Positions 40,269 through 49,336 of a stretch of 64,000 nucleotides of DNA are shown one piece after another. The stretch lies in assembly GCF_014534745.1 (NCBI RefSeq), contig NZ_JACVVP010000012.1, positions 111,322-175,321 on the forward strand, read 5' to 3'. The notes under the pieces are model-generated. The model did no database searches. It was not told where the DNA came from and saw only the letters and a program-made list of their open reading frames with translations. The translations under genes and the position numbers were made by a program. Position 1 is the first letter of the stretch, and the number at the start of each line of letters is the position of its first letter. Source of the stretch: Flammeovirga sp. EKP202 (GTDB lineage Bacteria; Bacteroidota; Bacteroidia; Cytophagales; Flammeovirgaceae).

Positions 40269-41255
40269 TTATTCGTTATATAATACTTGGAGTAAAGTTA
40301 CCCCAACAGCATTCAATGATTCTTTGCTGATTGCATCCATATTATCTTGATGCGTGTGCCAGTGCTTGAAGAATGTTCTCTGTCCCGTAGGGTCAAGGTC
40401 GATAATATCAATCATTGGGATTCTTGCGATGCGATTTACATACACGTGATCGTCCATTAATTGAGGGCCGTCTTGATTGACAAACAACCCGCCGAAACCT
40501 TTTCTCTCTGCAGTTTTCCAAACTTTTCTTACAATTCTTGGAGCATATTGTCTTGATTCACCTTCTTTTAAGAAAGTAGGATTTTTACCACCCACCATAT
40601 CTAAAAGAATTCCATAATAGGCTTGGTAACCTTCTACGTGAGGGTTTTCTGCCCAGTATTTAGAACCTAAGCAATATCCAGAATCTCCCGACTGATCTTC
40701 TGCAAATGCCGGTCTACCATAATCTTCTACATCAAAGAAAATGATATCAATACCTACTTCAGGCTTTAAGTTCGAAGAACCTAACTGACGTGCAAGTTCT
40801 AATAAAACACCAACACCACTGCCGCCATCATTTGCACCCAAAATAGGTTCATGTTGGCCGACTGTATCTTGATCGGCAACAGGGCGAGTATCCCAGTGAG
40901 CTGCTAATAAAATTCTTGTTTTTTGTTCAGGGAAAAAGCTTCCGATAATGTTTTTACCATTCAGTGTTGTTCCATCATAGGCAGGAACAAATACTGGCTG
41001 TTCGATCACTGTTGCCCCATGGCGGATTAATTCACTTGCTAAATAAGAACCACACATATCATGAGCCATTGTGTTAGGTACTCTTGGGCCAAAATCTACT
41101 TGCGCTTGAACATATTGATAAGCAGAGTCTGCATTGAAAGTTGGAATAGGTTTATCTTTTACTGTTGACGTCGTTGAAGAAGTGCTTTCGTTATTTCCAC
41201 ATGAAAATAATGATAAACAACTCAACACGGCAATAATTATTTTTTGCTTAAACAT
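40269..41255 (-). CDS. M28-family lipoprotein, glutaminyl-peptide cyclotransferase-like
   Basis: 328 residues. A lipoprotein signal peptide ends at SLFSC (lipobox). Zinc-binding residues of the M28 fold can be read: AAHWDTRP, GANDGGSGVG, DVEDYG and the final KHWHTHQDN. The large single domain with DGPQLMDDHVY is like secreted glutaminyl cyclases, which turn N-terminal Gln into pyroglutamate. Many T9SS substrates carry N-terminal pyroglutamate made by such an enzyme, and the amylase in this window has Gln-Gln right after its signal peptide, so a maturation role is plausible but inferred. It could also be an aminopeptidase. Confidence 0.85.
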   Translation of the reverse strand: MFKQKIIIAVLSCLSLFSCGNNESTSSTTSTVKDKPIPTFNADSAYQYVQAQVDFGPRVPNTMAHDMCGSYLASELIRHGATVIEQPVFVPAYDGTTLNGKNIIGSFFPEQKTRILLAAHWDTRPVADQDTVGQHEPILGANDGGSGVGVLLELARQLGSSNLKPEVGIDIIFFDVEDYGRPAFAEDQSGDSGYCLGSKYWAENPHVEGYQAYYGILLDMVGGKNPTFLKEGESRQYAPRIVRKVWKTAERKGFGGLFVNQDGPQLMDDHVYVNRIARIPMIDIIDLDPTGQRTFFKHWHTHQDNMDAISKESLNAVGVTLLQVLYNE

Positions 41256-41299
41256 GCTAATAAATTATACACTAAAAAATTTTAATTTTTCTTGATTCT

Positions 41300-41307
41300 C
41301 AAAGGTA
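41300..41307 (-). promoter_or_regulatory. Candidate -7 promoter element for the M28 gene
   Basis: On the minus strand, TACCTTTG lies 45 bp before the start codon. Confidence 0.45.
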
Positions 41308-41361
41308 ATATAAATCCTGAAAGAGCCCTTATTCAAATCACATCAGTTAAAAATTAGGTAT

Positions 41362-41402
41362 AAAAAAACTGCTTTGATCTCACAACCAAAGCAGTTTTTC
41401 TT
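41362..41402. terminator. Two-way rho-independent terminator after der
   Basis: An 11-base perfect stem (AAACTGCTTTG with CAAAGCAGTTT) has A-runs on one side and T-runs on the other, 14 bp past the der stop. Confidence 0.85.
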
Positions 41403-41415
41403 TTTAAGCCGTTGC

Positions 41416-42732
41416 TTATTTTTCTTTGAATACAATACCCATTGGTACACCTTCAAAACCGAAATGCTCTCTAATTTTATTCTCTATGAAAGATTTGTAA
41501 GGACCTTTCACATGTTTAGGATAGTTAGAGAAGAATGCAAATACCGGTGTGTGAATTGGCAATTGCGTAATGTATTTGATCTGAATGTGATGCCCTCTAT
41601 GTGATGGAGGTGGTCTACGTTCGATCTCTTTTCCTAATACCTCGTTCAATACAGAAGTCATTACCTTCATCTTACGGTTTTCGTATACCTCAATCGCTTT
41701 GTCGATCACTTTGGCAATACGTTGTTTTTCATGTACCGAAGTAAAGATAATTGGTAAGTAAGCCGCACCACCTAAACGCTGACGGATCTCTTCTGCAAAT
41801 TCCTTGGCTGTGTTTGTTTCTTTTTCGATCAAATCCCACTTGTTGACCATGATTACCACACCCTTCTTGTTTTTCAAAGCAAGGTTGATAATACTTAAGT
41901 CTTGAGATTCAATACCTCTTGTAGCGTCCAAGATAGCGATACAGACATCTGATCTTTCAATCGCCTTGATGGTACGCATTACAGAGTAGAATTCAATATT
42001 TTCATTTACTTTCGTCTTTCTTCTAAGACCGGCCGTATCTGTTAAGATGAATTCTTTATTATATGCTTTATATACTGCATCTACAGCATCTCTTGTAGTA
42101 CCGGCAACATCAGTTACAATACTTCTTTCTTTTTGAAGTAATAAGTTAACTAATGATGATTTTCCAACGTTAGGTCTACCAATTACTGATATTCTTGGAA
42201 TTTCTTCTTCCTCTTCTTCCTCCGTTTCTTCAGGGAAATGAGAAACTACGTCATCTAAAAGATCACCCGTTCCAAAACCTGAAGCTGATGCAATAGCCAT
42301 AGGCTCACCCATTCCTAGTTCATAGAATTCAAAAGCATGTAATACTTTCTCTGAAGTATCTGCTTTATTCGCCACCAAGTAAATTGGCTTATCACTTTTA
42401 CGTAATAAATCAGCGAAATCACGGTCTAAGTCTGTTAAACCTGTTTCCACATCTACTACAAAAAGTAATACAGAAGCTTCATCAATAGCGATTTGAACTT
42501 GCTCACGAATGGCACCTTCAAATGTATCTTCTGAACCTACTACATATCCACCTGTATCAATTACAGTGAAATTTTTCCCCGTCCATTCGGCCTTTCCGTA
42601 ATGTCTATCACGTGTCACACCACTTTCATTATCCATGATAGCGTCACGACGTTCAACAAGACGGTTAAATAAAGTAGATTTACCAACATTTGGTCTACCT
42701 ACAATTGCGACAATATTTGTATTCTTCTTCAT
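41416..42732 (-). CDS. der: Ribosome biogenesis GTPase Der (EngA)
   Basis: 438 residues with two tandem GTPase domains, each with GRPNVGKS (residues 12-19 and about 185-192), the DTGG/DTAG loop, and NKAD or NKWD. A C-terminal KH-like domain contains RPPPSHRGHHIQIKY. This two-G-domain plan is unique to Der. It assists 50S subunit assembly. Only 29 bp separate it from the upstream lytic transglycosylase, so the two may be cotranscribed. Confidence 0.98.
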   Translation of the reverse strand: MKKNTNIVAIVGRPNVGKSTLFNRLVERRDAIMDNESGVTRDRHYGKAEWTGKNFTVIDTGGYVVGSEDTFEGAIREQVQIAIDEASVLLFVVDVETGLTDLDRDFADLLRKSDKPIYLVANKADTSEKVLHAFEFYELGMGEPMAIASASGFGTGDLLDDVVSHFPEETEEEEEEEIPRISVIGRPNVGKSSLVNLLLQKERSIVTDVAGTTRDAVDAVYKAYNKEFILTDTAGLRRKTKVNENIEFYSVMRTIKAIERSDVCIAILDATRGIESQDLSIINLALKNKKGVVIMVNKWDLIEKETNTAKEFAEEIRQRLGGAAYLPIIFTSVHEKQRIAKVIDKAIEVYENRKMKVMTSVLNEVLGKEIERRPPPSHRGHHIQIKYITQLPIHTPVFAFFSNYPKHVKGPYKSFIENKIREHFGFEGVPMGIVFKEK

Positions 42733-42761
42733 TGAGAATTTACCTTTTTCAAAACTTCGAA

Positions 42762-43682
42762 TTACCCTAACACTTTCGGTAGCGTAATGATATATGTTTT
42801 TCCACGTTTGATCGTCAACTTATTTGACCTCAACCATGGATTATAGCGTTTTAAGATCTTATAATTTATTCCTTGCTCTTTTGCAAAAGAAGCTAGATCA
42901 GGAATAGATGTATCTATTTTCATAGTTTTGATGGCTTCCTCAGTATATAACTGATGTGTCGAAAGCTCAAAACTATATTTATCCGGTTCCAACATGATTT
43001 CTTTCAAGGCTAGTATACGGAACATGTACCTTGAAGTCTCTTCATTTAATAACAGATCATAGTAACTGCTTACTTTCTGATCTTTGAGGGCTTTTGCGAT
43101 ACCGCTCGGTCCTCTGTTATACGCCGCCGCTGCTAATGTCCAAGTACCTAGCTTTTCTTTGGCTTTTTTGAGGTAAACACATGCTGCTCTTGTTGCCTTC
43201 TCAACATTGTAGCGTTCGTCTACTTCTTTGTTGACCGTTAATCCGTATTCCCTTGCAGTTGAAGGCATAAACTGCCAGAAACCTGCTGCTCCTGCTGAAG
43301 AGCGAGCATTCAGCATCAGATCACTTTCTATAATGCAAAGATATTTAAAGTCATCCGGAATACCTTCCTCTTTCAAGATTTCTTCAATTCTTGGAATCCA
43401 TCTCTCCGCTCTTTTCAGTACCAAAATCGTATGCGAATGCCAATACGAGTTCACATACAACTCTCTATCGAACCTTTCATAAACGTCCGGATCACTAAGA
43501 GGTACTTTTTCATCACAAAAAGAAAAAGATTCAGGCATTGGCAACTCATAACTGTTGGCTTCCAACTCCTTCACAATCACTTTTTCAGTAACTACCTCTG
43601 ATTTCGGACTTACAAATTGTGGAGCATACGTTAACAGTGCTACGGAAATTGCTCCTAAAAGGAACCATAAAAATGATTTCAT
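42762..43682 (-). CDS. Membrane-anchored lytic murein transglycosylase (SLT family)
   Basis: 306 residues. An N-terminal hydrophobic segment (FLWFLLGAISVALLTYA) is probably a membrane anchor or uncleaved signal. The SLT domain (about 100-230) has catalytic Glu119 in CIIESDL, followed by GAAGFWQFMPSTAREYG and AAYNRGPSGI. The last 45 residues look like a LysM repeat (YKILKRYNPWLRSNKL). It cuts peptidoglycan strands in the periplasm, forming anhydro-muropeptides. MltD has a similar SLT-LysM plan. It sits just upstream of der. Confidence 0.92.
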   Translation of the reverse strand: MKSFLWFLLGAISVALLTYAPQFVSPKSEVVTEKVIVKELEANSYELPMPESFSFCDEKVPLSDPDVYERFDRELYVNSYWHSHTILVLKRAERWIPRIEEILKEEGIPDDFKYLCIIESDLMLNARSSAGAAGFWQFMPSTAREYGLTVNKEVDERYNVEKATRAACVYLKKAKEKLGTWTLAAAAYNRGPSGIAKALKDQKVSSYYDLLLNEETSRYMFRILALKEIMLEPDKYSFELSTHQLYTEEAIKTMKIDTSIPDLASFAKEQGINYKILKRYNPWLRSNKLTIKRGKTYIITLPKVLG

Positions 43683-43882
43683 ATTGACTTAAGAAACACG
43701 ATAATGGATACTAACTCACAAAGGTCGAATTATTCTGTTTAAGTTCTGAATATAAATGCATTAGTTAACAAATATTCTTTAGAGAATCCTTCTTTTTATC
43801 AAACTTTGCAAGTCTTTATTTGAAATAAATATCCTGTTTGGGTATTACAATATTCACTGATCTTTTCCCAAAAGAGGTGCAA

Positions 43883-43931
43883 AGGTAAAAAAAATAAGGT
43901 TGCCATACTTCATTTATTGTATAACAACCTC
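43883..43931 (-). terminator. Rho-independent terminator after the LOG gene
   Basis: On the minus strand, stem AGGTTG...CAACCT is extended by an inner GTAT/ATAC pairing and followed by a T-rich tract with eight T in a row. Confidence 0.75.
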
Positions 43932-43955
43932 ATTATTATTTTGTTGGATGATTTT

Positions 43956-44678
43956 TTAGAAATTCGGAGACAATAGATATTTCCCGTAGAAGTCTTCAAT
44001 TATTTTCACCGCTTCTTGTGGTGTATCCACTAATTGAATCAGGTCTAAATCCTCTGGGCTTACATTCTTTTCTTTCTCAAGTAATGTTGACTTGATCCAA
44101 TCCATCAAGCCCTGCCAGTAATCTACTCCTACTAATACGATCGGGAAGCGTCCAATCTTCTTCGTTTGAATTAAAGTATAAGCTTCAAACAGCTCATCCA
44201 AAGTTCCCAATCCACCCGGCATTACAATAAAGCCTTGAGAGTATTTTACAAACATTACTTTTCTTACAAAGAAGTAATCAAAGTTCAGCATCTTATCTCT
44301 ATCGATATAAGGGTTGCCGTCTTGTTCAAATGGCAATACGATATTCAAACCTACTGATTTACCATTGGCTTCTGAAGCACCTTTATTACCAGCTTCCATA
44401 ATACCAGGTCCACCGCCAGTAATTACACCATAGCCATGTTTCACTAAAAGTCCGGCTACTTCTTCTGCCATTTTATAGTATTTGTGATCAGGGGCAGTTC
44501 TTGCTGATCCGAAAATAGAAACACAAGGGCCAATTTTCGCCAGCTTGTCAAATCCATCTACAAATTCAGCCATTACTTTAAAGATCACCCATGAGTTGGC
44601 ACTTTTTATTTCAGACCAATCCTTTTTGATAAAGGCTTCTCTGATCCTCTCTTCTTCATTTTTATTCTCTTCTGACAT
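43956..44678 (-). CDS. LOG-family (TIGR00730) nucleotide-monophosphate phosphoribohydrolase
   Basis: 240 residues with a Rossmann fold. The signature of LOG proteins is intact: VITGGGPGIMEAGNKGA and PGGLGTLDELFE. These enzymes remove ribose-5'-phosphate from adenine-type nucleotides (cytokinin-activating in plants; nucleotide or stress roles in bacteria). The older name 'lysine decarboxylase' is incorrect for this group. It starts 3 bp after the stop of the upstream gene at 44682, so the two are cotranslated; the partner's function is unknown. Confidence 0.9.
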   Translation of the reverse strand: MSEENKNEEERIREAFIKKDWSEIKSANSWVIFKVMAEFVDGFDKLAKIGPCVSIFGSARTAPDHKYYKMAEEVAGLLVKHGYGVITGGGPGIMEAGNKGASEANGKSVGLNIVLPFEQDGNPYIDRDKMLNFDYFFVRKVMFVKYSQGFIVMPGGLGTLDELFEAYTLIQTKKIGRFPIVLVGVDYWQGLMDWIKSTLLEKEKNVSPEDLDLIQLVDTPQEAVKIIEDFYGKYLLSPNF

Positions 44679-44681
44679 AAG

Positions 44682-46496
44682 CTAATTTTTTTCGGTTTCT
44701 GTATTTAATTGAAATTTTATCATATTGTCTTCATCACTTTTCTGTGGAGAAGCAATTTTAAACGCTTTTTGATGCTCCATTTTCACTCCATCCAAATAAG
44801 CTTCGTACTTCTTGCCATCAATTGCTTGAAATTCTCTTAATCGCTTGGTCAAGGCTACTTTTTCTTGTGCTGCATCTCCGTATTTCAGATTCAAATAAGA
44901 AGCACCGTGATATTTTGCTCTTGGCAAGAAAACCATCTCAAAGCTTTGAACACTGCTGAACATTGGCTGATAGCTTTTCATTTTTGAAAGACCATCTTGA
45001 TCTATCCAAAGTGGTAAATCTTGATATAAAGCTCCGCCATTACCCCAGATATACATGGCTGATTTCGGGATTTTCGTTTCTTCCAAATTGATTGTTCTCT
45101 GATCTAATTTAGCATCAATCATTCGTTTCAGAGATTTAGGATGATTAGAGAAAGCAACCGCATTTCCAAGCACTGTATAGTAAGGTCTTTTTATTCTATC
45201 AAAAGCATCTCCATACACTCTTGGCAGTAATTCTTCCACCCCAATATACCCAATAGCAAATCCTCTATATTTTAATTCCGAAAATCGCTCTAAAGTAAAA
45301 CCTTCTACTTTTTCGTTTAATGCTCTCAATTTTTCAGAAGCTAGCGCGGGATTATTTGTTTTCAAAAGCATTACTTCTCCGTCTCTTCCTTTCAACTCAC
45401 TTGGCATTAATTTGACCCAAGCGGCTTCATCTCCTACCCAGCTATCAAAATCTTCTTCAATAGAAATGGATAATCTATTTTCAATTGCTCTCCAAGGAGC
45501 AATATTGGCACGCATCAATGCATCTCTTCTCTCTTTTACTTTAGTAGACATTCCCCAATGAGAAGCTACTGAAATGTGAGTGGGTATTACATTCAACAAT
45601 TCTTTACTGGAAGACGTTCCTGACCACATCCACCATACAGGTTCTAACTTAAAGCCTTTTTCTTTGGTATCAATTTGAGCTCTCAAAGACAAACCTTCAT
45701 CTGTCCACATCCAATGCTGATCCCCCAATAGTCGTCCAATCCCTTTTAATGATAGTTGAGGTTCCACAAAATTTGATTCTGATAAAGTATAAATCGCATC
45801 AGGGTTCATCCATACTTCAGCTAATTTTCCTTCTTCAAAAGCTCCTACTTCCAATTCTGTCATTTCACCCCCCTGTTCCAAGGCTTCATAAGCCCTTTTG
45901 GCAAGTGTCTCATGCGTTGAGAAAATAAGTAAATTGTTATAAACAAAGTAGATTCCTAGTTTGGATGTTCCTCTCTTCAAAACAGTCGCTTCACCATTTT
46001 CTCCCAACTGCTTTTGTTCCAATGTAAATTTCTTACCAATGATAAAACGAAGATGATCTGTCAATTTGGATTGCCAACCTAAATCTATAGCCAAAAGCTG
46101 AGCTCTTCCCTCTTTCTCCGTTTTGTAAATGGCACCAATACTTGGATAATCCGATAAAAAATAGGGAAGAAAACTGTTGTTCAATATTCCATTGTTCCAA
46201 ATCTTTTTTCGATTGGCAGTTAAACTCTCTTCAATAGCACTACTCCACTCCGAAGCATGCAATCCCTGCCACAAATGCAAAACATCTGAAGTACCTATAA
46301 TCACACCAGCACCAGCAGGCAACGTTTTCCATAATTGAGTTTTAGGTAATGATTGCGTCCACCATCCAAAAATTCCAAACAATAAAATAAGTATGCTCAG
46401 GAATATTATTCCCTTGTTACTTTTTTTGGGTTTCTTTTCTTCAATGTGTGAGGGTTCCTCATGCAATTCTTCCACTGTATTGTCTTGCTCTTCCAC
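44682..46496 (-). CDS. Unknown membrane-anchored DUF3352-like protein
   Basis: 604 residues. An acidic cytoplasmic tail (about 1-28) is followed by one membrane helix (GIIFLSILILLFGIFGWW, about 29-46) and a very large exported part. The start of that part, LPAGAGVIIGTSDVLHLWQG, is like the DUF3352/DUF3153-type proteins of Bacteroidota that open with a 'P-A-x-x-x' lead and have several repeated alpha-beta units. No enzyme motif is seen. It is in an operon with the LOG gene (3 bp spacing). It faces the periplasm. The function is unknown. Confidence 0.6.
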   Translation of the reverse strand: MEEQDNTVEELHEEPSHIEEKKPKKSNKGIIFLSILILLFGIFGWWTQSLPKTQLWKTLPAGAGVIIGTSDVLHLWQGLHASEWSSAIEESLTANRKKIWNNGILNNSFLPYFLSDYPSIGAIYKTEKEGRAQLLAIDLGWQSKLTDHLRFIIGKKFTLEQKQLGENGEATVLKRGTSKLGIYFVYNNLLIFSTHETLAKRAYEALEQGGEMTELEVGAFEEGKLAEVWMNPDAIYTLSESNFVEPQLSLKGIGRLLGDQHWMWTDEGLSLRAQIDTKEKGFKLEPVWWMWSGTSSSKELLNVIPTHISVASHWGMSTKVKERRDALMRANIAPWRAIENRLSISIEEDFDSWVGDEAAWVKLMPSELKGRDGEVMLLKTNNPALASEKLRALNEKVEGFTLERFSELKYRGFAIGYIGVEELLPRVYGDAFDRIKRPYYTVLGNAVAFSNHPKSLKRMIDAKLDQRTINLEETKIPKSAMYIWGNGGALYQDLPLWIDQDGLSKMKSYQPMFSSVQSFEMVFLPRAKYHGASYLNLKYGDAAQEKVALTKRLREFQAIDGKKYEAYLDGVKMEHQKAFKIASPQKSDEDNMIKFQLNTETEKN

Positions 46497-46570
46497 GTTT
46501 TTTTTAGGTTTAGTTGTGCTGAAAATATGTGCTCCAAAAGGTATTTAAAGCTAACTAGATAGTTCACTAT

Positions 46571-47428
46571 CTAAGAATCTATTTTTCGTAATAATAAATT
46601 TACTACTATCTCCTCATCCTTAAAAGGAAATAGGTGTCCTTTCTTCTCTAAAACCATAGTATCGACCTTAATTGACCAATTATCGACAACATACTGAAGG
46701 TTTTCGAAGGGAACTAACCCGTCTTCAGTACCGTGTACAATGGTCGTTGGTACTTTTACTTTATTCCAATCACCTTCTATTTTCTTTAAACTTTCAGCAT
46801 GATTAGCTTTCTCGTCAGTTGCTACTTTAAGTCCAGAAGGTAATATAGCATAGATGACTTTGCTTTGTGCCCACCTTGAATACCATTTCATCAGCTCTAA
46901 CTCAGAAGACATTGCCGGAGCTAATAAAATCACTTGAGCAATAGCACTACTATCCTGTACACTTGTATAAGCAGCAATAGGCCCACCGTAGGAATGCCCA
47001 ACAAGTATATAATGTTGTGGCTTACCTATTACTTTTTCCCAATCATTCAATACGCTTCTTACTGCTTTTCCATGAAGACCAATAGCATCTTCTTCATTTC
47101 CTTTTTCGCTCCCATACCCCAGTCTTTCAACAGATAGGACGTTTGCTTTCTCTAAAAGTGTTTTGTTCTTAAGATAGCTTCCAAAATTGTCTGCTCTCCC
47201 GGGTGCTCCATGAATAAAAACTATGGTAGTAGAAGGATTATTTTCTCCTTTTACCGATAAATAATTAATGGTTTTATGCTCAAGTTTTGTATGTCTGACT
47301 TTCATCTCCACACCATCCTTAGCATAAGATTTTTCTAATTTATTCCATTCATTATTTGCATTCATATCGGAAGCACATCCACCAAAGATCAAGAGTAAAA
47401 TCAATAGGACGCTCTTATACTCTATCAT
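46571..47428 (-). CDS. Alpha/beta hydrolase lipoprotein
   Basis: 285 residues. A signal peptide ends with a lipobox (LIFGGC). The fold shows the oxyanion strand VFIHGAPGRADNF, nucleophile elbow GHSYGG (Ser near 145), an acid in VHGTEDGLVP and His in KKGHLFPF. It is anchored in the envelope. The substrate is not predictable; the family includes esterases, lipases and proline iminopeptidases. It is separated from the gene downstream by 74 bp with a small tight hairpin (TAGATAG/CTATCTA) across its stop codon but no T-run. Confidence 0.85.
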   Translation of the reverse strand: MIEYKSVLLILLLIFGGCASDMNANNEWNKLEKSYAKDGVEMKVRHTKLEHKTINYLSVKGENNPSTTIVFIHGAPGRADNFGSYLKNKTLLEKANVLSVERLGYGSEKGNEEDAIGLHGKAVRSVLNDWEKVIGKPQHYILVGHSYGGPIAAYTSVQDSSAIAQVILLAPAMSSELELMKWYSRWAQSKVIYAILPSGLKVATDEKANHAESLKKIEGDWNKVKVPTTIVHGTEDGLVPFENLQYVVDNWSIKVDTMVLEKKGHLFPFKDEEIVVNLLLRKIDS

Positions 47429-47588
47429 TTTTGTAGGTTTTTATTTTGATAAGTGTTTAATTCGAAAAAAATTGAAGAGAATCGCTGAAACACTTTCATC
47501 AAAATAGTAGTTTTTGATGGTGAAAAGTTATCAGATGATTTGAAAAGATTTTACATTCATACGACCCTAAATTAAAAATACTATAAAT

Positions 47589-48761
47589 ATGGATAAGAAG
47601 AAAAAATATGGCTTCTCAACTATAGCAATTCACGCTGGACAAGAACCTGATCCAACGACAGGAGCCGTTATCCCTCCAATTTATGCTACCTCTACTTATG
47701 CTCAAACTGCACCGGGTGAGCATAAAGGATTTGAATATACTCGTAGCCACAATCCCACTCGTTACGCTTACGAAGATGCAGTTGCAGCTTTAGAAGGAGG
47801 TGTAAAAGGATATGCTTTTGCAAGTGGATTGGCCGCTTCCGCTACTATTTTAGATATGCTGGAAGGTGGTTCACATGTCATTGCTATGAACGATTTATAC
47901 GGTGGTACTTTCCGTCTTTTTGATAAAGTAAGAAAGTTCTCTTCAAAATTAGAGTTCTCATTTATCGACTTGAATGACATGGAAGCATTAGAAAATGCGA
48001 TCCAACCGAACACTAAAATGATCTGGGCGGAAACACCTACCAACCCAATGCTTCGTTTAGTCGACTTGCAAAAAGTCGCTGAAGTAGCTAAAAAGCATGA
48101 TATCATTACGGTTTGTGATAACACTTTCGCTACTCCATACCTTCAACAACCATTAGCATTAGGTTTTGATATTGTGGCACACTCTGCTACAAAATACATC
48201 AATGGTCACTCAGATGTAGTCGGTGGTGTAGTTGTAGTAGGTGAGAACAAAGAATTAGAAGAAAAACTGACGTTCTTACAAAATGCCGTTGGTTCTGTAC
48301 AAGGACCTTTCGATTCTTTCTTGGTGAATAGAGGATTGAAAACATTAGGTGTAAGAATGGACAGACACTGTTCTAATGCAATGAGTATTGCAGAGTGGTT
48401 AGAAACTCATCCTTCCGTAGAAAAAGTTTATTATCCTCATTTACCATCACATCCTGATTTCGCTTTAGCTAAAAAGCAGATGAAAAAAGGTGGCGGTATG
48501 ATTTCAGTGACTTTGAAAGCGGACCTTGAGCAAACAAAAGTATTCTTATCGAACTGTAAGCTGTTTACATTAGCCGAAAGTTTAGGTGGAGTAGAAAGTT
48601 TGATTGAGCACCCTGCCATCATGACGCACGCTTCAATTCCTGCTGAAACAAGAAAAGAATTGGGAATCGATGATGGTTTCATCAGAATTTCTGTTGGTAT
48701 CGAAGACCTAGAAGATCTGAAAGAAGACCTAGAAAACGCATTCGCTGCTGCGGGACTTTAA
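47589..48761 (+). CDS. Cystathionine gamma-synthase / gamma-lyase (PLP-dependent)
   Basis: 390 residues, the usual length for the Cys/Met-metabolism PLP family. The cofactor lysine is Lys202 in HSATKYINGHSD; the substrate-binding motifs EYTRSHNPTRYAYE and ETPTNPM are present. The enzyme acts in transsulfuration, either making cystathionine from an acyl-homoserine and cysteine or breaking cystathionine to cysteine. Sequence alone does not settle synthase or lyase. It is a single gene, 35 bp before a CYTH gene on the same strand. Confidence 0.93.
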   Translation: MDKKKKYGFSTIAIHAGQEPDPTTGAVIPPIYATSTYAQTAPGEHKGFEYTRSHNPTRYAYEDAVAALEGGVKGYAFASGLAASATILDMLEGGSHVIAMNDLYGGTFRLFDKVRKFSSKLEFSFIDLNDMEALENAIQPNTKMIWAETPTNPMLRLVDLQKVAEVAKKHDIITVCDNTFATPYLQQPLALGFDIVAHSATKYINGHSDVVGGVVVVGENKELEEKLTFLQNAVGSVQGPFDSFLVNRGLKTLGVRMDRHCSNAMSIAEWLETHPSVEKVYYPHLPSHPDFALAKKQMKKGGGMISVTLKADLEQTKVFLSNCKLFTLAESLGGVESLIEHPAIMTHASIPAETRKELGIDDGFIRISVGIEDLEDLKEDLENAFAAAGL

Positions 48762-48796
48762 TCTTTTGAATTAAAATATTTATTCCTTTTATAAAA

Positions 48797-49279
48797 ATGG
48801 CAAATCAACAACATCTTGAAATCGAACGTAAGTTCTTGGTAAAATCTTTTGATCCTTCTCTAGCCTCAAAATCGTTCCGTATAGTACAAGGCTACATTTG
48901 TGCTGAGGAAAATAAAGCAGTGCGCGTGAGAATTAAAGGAGAAAAAGGGTTTATCACTATCAAAGGTAAATCTCAAGATAAAGGTCTGTCACGCTATGAA
49001 TGGGAAAAAGAAATCTCCATTGCAGAAGTCGAGCAATTGCTTCACTTATGCGATGGAGGTACTATTGATAAAATCAGGTATGAGGTTCCTGTAGGAAATC
49101 ATACGTATGAAGTCGATGTTTTTGATGGAGACAACAAAGGCTTAACTATCGCTGAAGTTGAACTTTCTTCCACTGATGAGGCTTTTGAAAAGCCGAGTTG
49201 GTTAGGTGAAGAAGTAACTGGAGAAGCGAAGTATTATAATGCCATGTTGATGAAGGAACCTTTCAAAAATTGGTCATAA
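48797..49279 (+). CDS. CYTH-domain (triphosphate tunnel) protein
   Basis: 160 residues. It begins with the hallmark EIERKFLV (residues 8-15) and has further tunnel residues in VRVRIKG, ITIKGKSQDKG, RYEVPVG, EVDVF and AEVEL. CYTH proteins hydrolyse inorganic triphosphate or bind organic triphosphates. It follows the PLP enzyme by 35 bp and is probably cotranscribed, with a shared terminator at 49279-49317. Confidence 0.93.
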   Translation: MANQQHLEIERKFLVKSFDPSLASKSFRIVQGYICAEENKAVRVRIKGEKGFITIKGKSQDKGLSRYEWEKEISIAEVEQLLHLCDGGTIDKIRYEVPVGNHTYEVDVFDGDNKGLTIAEVELSSTDEAFEKPSWLGEEVTGEAKYYNAMLMKEPFKNWS

Positions 49280-49317
49280 AAAAAATAGACTTCCATTATC
49301 AGGAAGTCTATTTTTTT
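49279..49317. terminator. Two-way terminator between CYTH and parA genes
   Basis: A 12-base stem (AAATAGACTTCC with GGAAGTCTATTT) sits between A- and T-runs. It serves the converging genes on both strands. Confidence 0.85.
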
Positions 49318-49336
49318 GTCCTTTGATGAAATCAAA

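Noticed and set aside
43956..44678. LOG protein as lysine decarboxylase
   Set aside because: The PGGxGTxxE motif and Rossmann fold identify a phosphoribohydrolase; the old name comes from early misannotation of the family.
46556..46573. Tight TAGATAG/CTATCTA hairpin as a terminator of the hydrolase gene
   Set aside because: No T-run follows it, and the loop is only four bases across the stop codon region, so termination is not supported.
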